DNA from: Chloroflexota bacterium
GTDB lineage: Bacteria; Chloroflexota; Dehalococcoidia; Lucifugimonadales; JACPCL1
DNA length: 8,851 bases
Direction: 5' to 3'
Assembly (NCBI GenBank): GCA_016210375.1
Contig: JACQUH010000015.1
Location: 1 to 8,851 of the forward strand
Both the position numbers and the translations under genes were made by a program. Under the pieces are notes generated by a model. That model saw only the letters and a program-made list of their open reading frames with translations, was not told the origin of the DNA and did not search any database. Every line of letters starts with the position of its first letter. Position 1 is the stretch's first letter. Below, one piece after another: positions 1 through 5,516 of the stretch.

Positions 1-14
1 CCGTTTGGGTTCCG

Positions 15-167
15 ACCTAACCCCCTCTGGCTCCCCCTTCCCGCACGGGAAGGGGGAGAAAATTGTTTTGAATCGGTGTGATGCGGCAGAGCCGCATAAC
101 ACCGATTCCTCAGGATATCGTTCCCCTCTCCTCCCAGGAGAGGGGAACCACAGGGGGAGAAGTTGGG
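15..167. repeat. MITE-like element of three consecutive hairpins
   Basis: This non-coding stretch is built from three hairpins inside an imperfect terminal inverted repeat. Hairpin 1 has 12-base arms at 31-42 and 47-58 around a GCAC loop. Hairpin 2 has 9-base arms (AATCGGTGT, 71-79, with 99-107) and 7-base inner arms (ATGCGGC, 81-87, with 91-97) separated by one mismatch. Hairpin 3 has 12-base arms at 121-132 and 136-147 around CCC. The outer ends CCCCCTCTGGCTCCCC (21-36) and GGGGAACCACAGGGGG (142-157) are inverted copies with 14 of 16 matches, and the flanking ACCTAA and TTGGGT also roughly pair. There is no open frame of coding character and no transposase, so a non-autonomous mobile repeat is the likeliest reading. 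No target-site duplication was seen. Confidence 0.6.
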
Positions 168-188
168 TCTCATTGGCATTACAATTAG

Positions 189-220
189 TCAATGACCATA
201 AGGGTGCGGCTTCGTGCCGC
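189..220. repeat. Dispersed repeat box with GC-rich hairpin
   Basis: TCAATGACCATAAGG at 189-203 occurs again, identical and in the same orientation, at 7124-7138. In both places it is followed by a short G-rich inverted repeat, here GCGGC (206-210), TTCGT loop, GCCGC (216-220). The matching context, a conserved box plus a neighbouring hairpin, points to one dispersed repeat family rather than chance. Confidence 0.55.
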
Positions 221-229
221 CAGATCAAG

Positions 230-249
230 CCACACCGTTCACGGTGTGG
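230..249 (-). terminator. Hairpin just downstream of the kinase gene
   Basis: CCACACCG (230-237) and CGGTGTGG (242-249) form a perfect 8-base stem with a TTCA loop. It begins 11 bases past the kinase stop codon at 261-263. It may end or protect the kinase transcript. There is no T-run after it on the minus strand, so it is not a classical intrinsic terminator and may simply be another repeat hairpin. Confidence 0.4.
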
Positions 250-260
250 TGCAGAGGGAC

Positions 261-3200
261 CTACGCCGTGAGGCGTTCCTTGCGGGCCAGGCACTTCTCT
301 ATGTCCTTTTTGGCATCGCAGCGGCGGAAGATGCCCAGCGCCTGGTCCAGCAAATCCTGCCCACGGTTGCCCAGGGCGAGGGCGTCGGCGGCGGACAGCG
401 GTGTGGCCGATGGCGGCACCGTTAGCGCCGGCGCGGTTGTGCCCGTTTGCCCGTATGTCCGTATGTCCGTTTGACCGACTGCCCTGTCCAGGCACATGAC
501 CGCCCAGTCGTAGAGGGCCTGCCCCTGGTCGTACACCATCCCGTGCGCCAAGGACGTATCGGCGGCGCGGCGGAAGGCGGACTCCGCCTGGTCGTAGCGG
601 CCCTGGGCGGCGGCCAGCACGCCCTCGGCGTGGTAGACGGCGGCTGGCAGACCCAGCCACTCCTCACCCGACGCCAGGATTTCCTGGGCGCGGGCCAGGG
701 CCTTGTGCGCTTCGTCTAGCTGGCCAAGGCGGGTGTAGGCGATGGTGAGGAGGGGGAGAAATAGCAACTCTATCCCAAAAGCTTTGCCCTTAAAGCAAGC
801 ATCCCTCGCTTGCTGTGCCATGCTTACGACCTCATCGTAATTGCCCGAGTGCAGATGAATCCAGCCTAGTGAATACAACCCCAAAATGTGCCGGTGGTTG
901 TGCGGGCGGATTTTCCGCTGATGAGCATCAACCTCAGACGCGTGTGACAAGGCCTCTTTGGCGTTCCCTAGAAGCGCGAGGAGCATCGTGTACCCTTGAC
1001 CCCCCATGACAAGGAAGGCAGATGGGTTCCATCGTTCTATCAAGTTCTTAGCCTGATCGGGCTCGCCGAATTGCGCCCTGCTGTAGGCCATCTCGCTGGC
1101 AACTGACGGGGCATACCTGAGGCTGGCCACGGCCTGCTGGCTCTCACGCCATATTGCATACCACTGTTCGCAATACTTCCGTCCGTAAGAGAACGTGGCT
1201 GAGAAAAGGAGAGGATAGGAAGCTGCCTGGTCTCTGAACCACGCCGACTTCGCGCGATGGGCGACCTCCCACGCTCTTTCTTGCAAGACCATCCCTTCTG
1301 AAACATGGCCTCCGTTTCGGAGGGTCTCACCAAGTTGGACTAGAGCTTGCGTCTCAGCGTCTGGACTTCTCACGTTCTGGGCAATGCGTAAGGCTTCACG
1401 AGCAAACTGCTCAGCTTTGTCCAACTGAAGGTTTTGACTATGCCAGAGGGCTAACCCACCGTAGGCAATGGACTTCTCGGGGCTGTCTGGCTCTTGTTCC
1501 AAAAGGTCAGCGGCCAACTGATACCGCTTTCCAGCTTCATCCCAGTCCCTGGCCACACCAGTGCCGGTAAGGAAGTTACCAGCTAGCGTTCGGCTGAGAG
1601 ACGCCGCGCGTTGTCGTTTCCCCAGCTGGGTAAACAGATGAATGGCTCTTTCCAGATGTACGGCATCTTGCTGAGCCGCGTCTGAAGTTGACCCCCGGGC
1701 GTAGCCTATCATCAGGTTGCTCCCCAACTGCGCGTGTACATGCGCCGCCCGCTCCGACTCCTCGCCCAGCTCGTCCAGCAGCTCCGCGGCCACGCGGTAG
1801 TGCTCCATGGCGCGCGGGAAGGTGGCGCGGGCGTAGGCCGCATCGCCCGCCTTGATGGAGTAGTCCGCCGCCTTCTCGGTGTCGTTGCCCTGGATGAAGT
1901 GGTTTGCCAGCGCGCCGTAGTGCTCCTCCAGGCGGCGGGCGTGGACCTTCTCTATGGCCTGGCCCACCCGCAGGTGGAAGCGGCGACGCCGGATGGAGCT
2001 GATGCCCTCGTACAGGGCCTCGCGTATCTGGTTGTCTCCAAAGGTATAAGCCTCGCGCCCCACGCTGGACTTCGGGGTCAGGATGCGGGCGTCCAGGGCC
2101 TCCTCCACCGCCGTCAGCAGCGCGTCGTCGTCCAGCCCTGTCACCTCCTGGAGCAGGGCCAGGTCAAACTCGCCCCCAATCACCGAGGCCATGGCCAGCA
2201 TCGTCCGCGTCCCCTCGGAGAGGCGCTCCAGCTTCTCCTCCACCAGCACCTTCACCGAGTCCGGCATCTGGAGGCCCGGCGTCTCCCGCACGTCCCAGCC
2301 GTGCTCCCCCTGGGTCAACGCGCCCGTCTCCACCAGGTGGCGCACCAGCTCCTCCACGAAGAAGGGATTGCCCTGAGTGCGGTCGTACAGCAGGCTAGCG
2401 AGCTGCTCCGACGGCTCTTGCCCCAGGGCGTGGCGCACCATCTCCCTTACCTGGGCGGCCTCCAATCGGTGCAGGGGCATGGCCTGGAAAAGGCGCAGAC
2501 GGTTCATGGCCAGCACCGTGCGGGAGAGAGGCTGGGACTCCTTCAGCTCCTGCTCTCGGTAGGCTCCGATGAGGAGCAGCGGCTCCGTCTGGGCCCGCTG
2601 CGCCAGGGCCTGGAGGTAGTCCATGGAGGGCGACCACTGGAGGTCGTCCAGGAACAGCACCATTGGCTTCTCATGGGCGAAGGAGGTGAAGAGGTGGCAG
2701 AAGGCGTCTAGCTGGCGCTGCCTGGCCCCCTGGGGGTCCTCCTGGATGGCGGTAGTGTCCACCGGCAAGGGTGTTGCGCCGAGCGCAGCTCCGATGTCCG
2801 GATAGGAGCGGGAGAGCTCGGCGGCGTACTGCCCCACGTGCTGGGCGATGGCCCCGCGAGAGGCCGTGCGCAGGTACTGGCGGATGGCCTCCTGATAAGG
2901 CTGGCCGGGGATGCCGGCGTCCTTCTCGTAGCGGCCCTCCAGCCACAGGCAGCCCCGCTGGCGGGCGTAGGCGCGCAGCTCCGCCGCAAGCCTCGTTTTG
3001 CCGATGCCTGCCTCGCCGGTGAGGAAGACCAGCCCGCCCTGACCCTGCATGGCGGCGTCCAGACGGGCGCGCAGGGCGTCCCGTTCCCGGTCGCGGCCCA
3101 CCAGGGGGCGGGCGTAGGCGGGGGAGGGGGAAGGGGAAAGCGTGGTCGTCGGCGTGCGTTGTAGGGGCGCGGTCTCCGCGCCCGTTCCCGCACGTACGCC

Positions 3201-4202
3201 AGGAGACGCGGGCGAGGAAACCTCGCCCCTACGCGCCTCAGACGGCATGCCGCCGATCCCCGCCAGCGCCTGGATGACCTCGTTGGCCGACGCGGGCCGC
3301 CCCTCCGGGTCCTTGGCCAGCAGGCGCATGATCACGCGCACCAGGGCGTCGGGCAGGTCGGGGGCGAAGCGTTTGGGGTCTGGCGGCAGGTCGTTGATGT
3401 GGCTGAAGATGACGCGCACGGGGTCGTCGCTGGGGAAGGGCAGCCGCCCCGTGAGCATTTCGTAGAGGGACGCGCCCAGCATGTACAGGTCGGAGCGGGC
3501 GTCGGCCCCCCGTCCCAGGGCCAGTTCCGGGGCCATGTAGGCGACGGTGCCGACCATCATGCCGGCCCGGGTGAGGCGCGCCCCGCTCTGGTCCAGGTAC
3601 GCCAGCCCGAAGTCCCCCAGCTTGGCGAACCCCTCCCTGGTCATCCAGATGTTGCCGGGCTTGATGTCCCTATGCAAGATGCCGTGGCCGTGGGCGTGGG
3701 CCAGGCCCCGGGCCGCCTCCGAGGTGATGCGCACGGCGGTGGCGGCGTCCAGCTTACCATTGGGGGCCTTCTTGATGAGGCCCTCCACGTCGCCGCCCTC
3801 CATCAGCTCTAGCACCAGGTAGTAGCGGCCACCCCCACCCCGGCCCTCCCCCGTCAAGGGGGAGGGGGATTCCTGGCCGATGTCAAAGATTGTGACCACG
3901 TTGGGGTGGACAAGGGAGGCCATGGCGTGGACCTCTCGCTGGAAGCGGGCCAGGCTCTCGGAGTCCATGCCCTCGCCCTTGATCAGCTTGACCGCCACAC
4001 GCCGGCCCAGCACCGTATCCTGGCAGAGGAAGACGATGCCCTTGCCGCCCTCGCCCAGCTTGCGCTCCACACGGTAGCGGCCGCCCTCGCCAAAGGCGGT
4101 GGGCAGCGAGGGTGCGGCGGGCGCGGCGAGGGCCAGCGGCGCGCCGCAGTTGCCGCAGAAGCGGGACTGGGGGACTTCCTGTTTGCAAGACGGGCACTGC
4201 AT
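261..4202 (-). CDS. Zinc-ribbon Ser/Thr protein kinase with STAND-type ATPase and TPR domains
   Basis: This 1313-residue protein is probably a cytoplasmic signalling kinase; no membrane segment is apparent. A zinc ribbon (C3-x2-C6, C16-x2-C19) opens it. The kinase domain, about residues 42-315, is complete: glycine loop GEGGKG (50-55), VAVK lysine K72, E90, HRD (177-179), K181, N184, DFG (197-199) and APE (224-226). A linker leads to an ATPase starting at PLVGRD (366-371), with Walker A GEAGIGKT (396-403) and Walker B VLFLDD (515-520). From about residue 760 to the end it is TPR-like helical repeats. The layout resembles mycobacterial PknK and the zinc-ribbon/cyclase/ATPase/TPR regulators, with a kinase in the cyclase position. 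The start is ATG 4202: GGAGGT lies 5 bases upstream, and the longer in-frame ATG at 4289 overlaps the probable -10 box. Repeats interrupt the frame at 441-472, 3161-3232 and 3831-3869 without breaking it. The stretch at about 740-1735 is less GC-rich than the rest. The substrate is unknown. Confidence 0.93.
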   Translation of the reverse strand: MQCPSCKQEVPQSRFCGNCGAPLALAAPAAPSLPTAFGEGGRYRVERKLGEGGKGIVFLCQDTVLGRRVAVKLIKGEGMDSESLARFQREVHAMASLVHPNVVTIFDIGQESPSPLTGEGRGGGGRYYLVLELMEGGDVEGLIKKAPNGKLDAATAVRITSEAARGLAHAHGHGILHRDIKPGNIWMTREGFAKLGDFGLAYLDQSGARLTRAGMMVGTVAYMAPELALGRGADARSDLYMLGASLYEMLTGRLPFPSDDPVRVIFSHINDLPPDPKRFAPDLPDALVRVIMRLLAKDPEGRPASANEVIQALAGIGGMPSEARRGEVSSPASPGVRAGTGAETAPLQRTPTTTLSPSPSPAYARPLVGRDRERDALRARLDAAMQGQGGLVFLTGEAGIGKTRLAAELRAYARQRGCLWLEGRYEKDAGIPGQPYQEAIRQYLRTASRGAIAQHVGQYAAELSRSYPDIGAALGATPLPVDTTAIQEDPQGARQRQLDAFCHLFTSFAHEKPMVLFLDDLQWSPSMDYLQALAQRAQTEPLLLIGAYREQELKESQPLSRTVLAMNRLRLFQAMPLHRLEAAQVREMVRHALGQEPSEQLASLLYDRTQGNPFFVEELVRHLVETGALTQGEHGWDVRETPGLQMPDSVKVLVEEKLERLSEGTRTMLAMASVIGGEFDLALLQEVTGLDDDALLTAVEEALDARILTPKSSVGREAYTFGDNQIREALYEGISSIRRRRFHLRVGQAIEKVHARRLEEHYGALANHFIQGNDTEKAADYSIKAGDAAYARATFPRAMEHYRVAAELLDELGEESERAAHVHAQLGSNLMIGYARGSTSDAAQQDAVHLERAIHLFTQLGKRQRAASLSRTLAGNFLTGTGVARDWDEAGKRYQLAADLLEQEPDSPEKSIAYGGLALWHSQNLQLDKAEQFAREALRIAQNVRSPDAETQALVQLGETLRNGGHVSEGMVLQERAWEVAHRAKSAWFRDQAASYPLLFSATFSYGRKYCEQWYAIWRESQQAVASLRYAPSVASEMAYSRAQFGEPDQAKNLIERWNPSAFLVMGGQGYTMLLALLGNAKEALSHASEVDAHQRKIRPHNHRHILGLYSLGWIHLHSGNYDEVVSMAQQARDACFKGKAFGIELLFLPLLTIAYTRLGQLDEAHKALARAQEILASGEEWLGLPAAVYHAEGVLAAAQGRYDQAESAFRRAADTSLAHGMVYDQGQALYDWAVMCLDRAVGQTDIRTYGQTGTTAPALTVPPSATPLSAADALALGNRGQDLLDQALGIFRRCDAKKDIEKCLARKERLTA
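441..472. repeat. 8-base tandem repeat inside the kinase gene
   Basis: Four copies of G[C/T]CCGT[A/T]T lie head to tail (441-448, 449-456, 457-464, 465-472). They encode a polar stretch, TDIRTYGQTG, near residues 1244-1254 in a low-complexity linker between C-terminal TPR helices. An 8-base unit shifts frame with each change in copy number, so only some copy numbers keep the last 65 or so residues intact. Confidence 0.6.
3161..3232. repeat. 72-base paired-hairpin repeat inserted in frame in the kinase gene
   Basis: The ends are GTAGGGGCG (3161-3169) and its exact inverse CGCCCCTAC (3224-3232). Each end carries a 23-base half-element that folds on itself: GGGCGCGG-TCT-CCGCGCCC type on one side, GGGCGAGG-AAA-CCTCGCCC type on the other. 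The element is 24 codons long and encodes the Ala/Pro/Gly-rich linker, about residues 324-348, between kinase and ATPase. The same GTAGGGGCG unit forms the palindrome at 8386-8413, so it belongs to a dispersed family. Confidence 0.65.
3831..3869. repeat. 39-base CCCCCTCCCCC-type repeat inserted in frame in the kinase domain
   Basis: On the coding strand this reads TCCCCCTCCCCCTTGAC and then a G-rich return arm. The stem is CCCTCCCCC (3844-3852) with GGGGGAGGG (3858-3866) around GTCAA. It adds 13 codons, seen as SPSPLTGEGRGGG starting at residue 112, between the strand ending IFDIGQE and the strand starting RYYLVLELM. Removing it gives an ordinary kinase sequence. The 31-58 hairpin has the same composition and is likely related. 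Confidence 0.65.
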
Positions 4203-4207
4203 GGGGG

Positions 4208-4213
4208 ACCTCC
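4208..4213 (-). promoter_or_regulatory. Ribosome binding site of the kinase gene
   Basis: On the minus strand GGAGGT is followed by five bases (CCCCC) and ATG. This strong, well-spaced site fixes the start at 4202, where the protein opens directly with the zinc ribbon MQCPSC. The 29 residues that a start at 4289 would add show no domain character. Confidence 0.7.
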
Positions 4214-4287
4214 AATCCCTGGCACGGGAATGCCGCCGGGGAGAGCAGGTTGATTGGCGAAGAGCACCAGGGCAGGAAAATGCCCCC

Positions 4288-4315
4288 ATTCTACACCAGG
4301 AAACGCAAGGGTCAA
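4288..4315 (-). promoter_or_regulatory. Probable sigma-70 promoter of the kinase gene
   Basis: On the minus strand TTGACC (4315-4310), a 16-base spacer and TAGAAT (4293-4288) each match the -35 and -10 consensus at five of six positions. Transcription would start near 4281, giving a leader of about 80 bases before ATG 4202. This suggests the kinase is transcribed separately from the SDR gene upstream. Confidence 0.55.
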
Positions 4316-4495
4316 AGACGATGGGGGAGCCAGCGATCCCGGGAGGTATGCCTGCTACGTCTGCACCAAGCGCAAGGCTGCGGCAGCCCTGTGCTCAGTC
4401 TCTGTCAGGCGTCGCAGGGGGGAAGCTGGCGGCGGCGGTCCTGGCGTCCTTGGCCTGTTCAATGATCCAAAGCATGTTCGCGGGCGAACTCAACA

Positions 4496-5278
4496 CTATT
4501 CCATGTACCGTCCCCCGCCAACGTGAAGAGTCTGGCCTGTAGTGTAGCCAGAGTCGTCTGAGGCAAGGTAGAGACAAGCTGCTGCCAGCTCCTCCGGGTA
4601 CCCCCGTCGTCCCAGGGGGACCTCGTTGTCTGTCATGTCGTCACCCGCGGGGCGCAGGAACACCGGGGGGCGACCCTCCAAGTAAGCGTTCTGGTCGTAC
4701 CGCTCCGTGTGCATATCTCCGGGAACGACTGTATTTGCCCTGATTCCATTGCGGGCATAATCCAAGGCAAGGCCGCGCATCATCCCGATAAGTCCCGCTT
4801 TGGCAGCGGCCACTGCCGCAGCGTGAGGACGCACTCCAAAGGCCGCCAGACCCGAGACCGCTACGATACTCCCCTTACCTTTCTGCAACATGCCGGGCAG
4901 AGCATAGCGGCACAGGTAGAACGTAGCATCCAGGTCCACAGCCATTATCTTGCGCCATTGCGCAGGCGTAATCTCGGTGAAAGGCCCGTGGGGACGGATA
5001 CTAGCGTTGCTTATCAACACATCTACTGCGCCCAGGCGCTGGCTGGCCTGCACCACCATGTCTTCCACTGCAACTGCGTCAGAGACATCAGCAAGGATCG
5101 GTAGAGCGCGCCTCCCCAGTTTCTCCACCTCATGAGCAACCTCTTCCAAGGCAACCTTGTTCGTAAGTCCGTTGAGCACCACATTGGCCCCCTCCTTGGC
5201 GAACAGTAGCGCCGTCGCCTTGCCAATGTTCCGGCCTGCTCCCGTGATGAGTGCAACCCGGCCTTCTAGCTTCATCAT
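4496..5278 (-). CDS. Short-chain dehydrogenase/reductase lacking the catalytic Tyr and Ser
   Basis: This 260-residue protein has the length and fold signature of a classical SDR. The nucleotide-binding motif TGAGRNIG (12-19) is intact, followed by SNAS (90-93, in place of NNAG), the VPGDMHT loop after strand 6, and a normal C-terminal LHVGGG. Family members use an Asn-Ser-Tyr-Lys tetrad. Here Lys is kept (K160), but the Tyr of YxxxK is V156, the Ser 13 residues before it is G143 (S142 is adjacent), and the usual Asn after strand 4 appears to be D115. It probably still binds NAD(P) but is unlikely to do standard ketone/alcohol chemistry; a binding, regulatory or altered role is inference. AGGAGG lies 2 bases before ATG 5278 and 5 before ATG 5275, so the second ATG is better spaced. 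It is divergent from the MmgE/PrpD gene. Confidence 0.9.
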   Translation of the reverse strand: MMKLEGRVALITGAGRNIGKATALLFAKEGANVVLNGLTNKVALEEVAHEVEKLGRRALPILADVSDAVAVEDMVVQASQRLGAVDVLISNASIRPHGPFTEITPAQWRKIMAVDLDATFYLCRYALPGMLQKGKGSIVAVSGLAAFGVRPHAAAVAAAKAGLIGMMRGLALDYARNGIRANTVVPGDMHTERYDQNAYLEGRPPVFLRPAGDDMTDNEVPLGRRGYPEELAAACLYLASDDSGYTTGQTLHVGGGRYME

Positions 5279-5313
5279 ATCCTCCTAATGAGATAGGGGC
5301 GCAACGAGAAAGG

Positions 5314-5342
5314 ACTATCCTTCCTGAGCTACTAGTCGTAAA
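5314..5342 (-). promoter_or_regulatory. Candidate promoter of the SDR gene
   Basis: On the minus strand TTTACG (5342-5337), a 17-base spacer and GATAGT (5319-5314) match the -35 and -10 consensus at four of six positions each. The leader would be about 30 bases and include the AGGAGG at 5281-5286. The match is only moderate. Confidence 0.35.
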
Positions 5343-5370
5343 TGTGCACCATTGACTGCCCCTGGGAACG

Positions 5371-5384
5371 ACTACCTCGGTAGT
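5371..5384. promoter_or_regulatory. Dyad ACTACC-TC-GGTAGT, possible operator
   Basis: Two perfect 6-base inverted half-sites flank TC between the divergent SDR and MmgE/PrpD promoter candidates. The position and symmetry suit a dimeric repressor acting on both genes. No regulator gene is adjacent and the site is single, so this is only a candidate. Confidence 0.3.
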
Positions 5385-5394
5385 ATTGCCGACG

Positions 5395-5409
5395 TGCATC
5401 AAACATGCA
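5395..5409. promoter_or_regulatory. Inverted repeat TGCAT-N5-ATGCA, possible operator
   Basis: A 5-base inverted repeat with a 5-base centre lies 11 bases from the ACTACC dyad and 38 bases before the MmgE/PrpD -35 box. It is short enough to arise by chance. Confidence 0.22.
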
Positions 5410-5446
5410 AGCCCACACCAAGGATTGGCGGATTCGGCTAGCGACC

Positions 5447-5475
5447 TTGTGGCACGTGTCTCATCATGGTACACT
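5447..5475 (+). promoter_or_regulatory. Probable promoter of the MmgE/PrpD gene
   Basis: TTGTGG (5447-5452), a 17-base spacer and TACACT (5470-5475) form a plausible promoter, helped by an extended -10 TG one base before the hexamer. Transcription would start near 5482, about 35 bases before ATG 5517. The alternative in-frame ATG at 5466 lies inside the spacer and would not be transcribed from this promoter. Confidence 0.45.
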
Positions 5476-5516
5476 CCCGCCGCCATCTCTATCCAAAACA
5501 GCACAGGGGGGCATTG

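Noticed and set aside
5..271. 88-codon open frame at the window start
   Set aside because: It runs across three hairpins and repeat boxes and has no protein character.
1734..2711. Long open frame of 325 codons on the plus strand opposite the kinase gene
   Set aside because: It is antisense to the GC-rich ATPase/TPR coding region, has low-complexity Leu/Val/Arg/Gln content without domain motifs, and no ribosome site stands out. It is a by-product of codon bias on the other strand.
4203..4289. Upstream extension of the kinase by 29 residues
   Set aside because: The ATG at 4289 overlaps the -10 box, whereas ATG 4202 has a strong ribosome site and opens the zinc ribbon directly.
4376..4388. GGCTGC-G-GCAGCC dyad as SDR terminator
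   Set aside because: It can form only a 5-base stem, lies over 100 bases past the stop and has no T-run.
5466..5516. Upstream extension of the MmgE/PrpD protein by 17 residues
   Set aside because: The ATG lies inside the promoter spacer and the added residues look random. ATG 5517 gives the normal family length.
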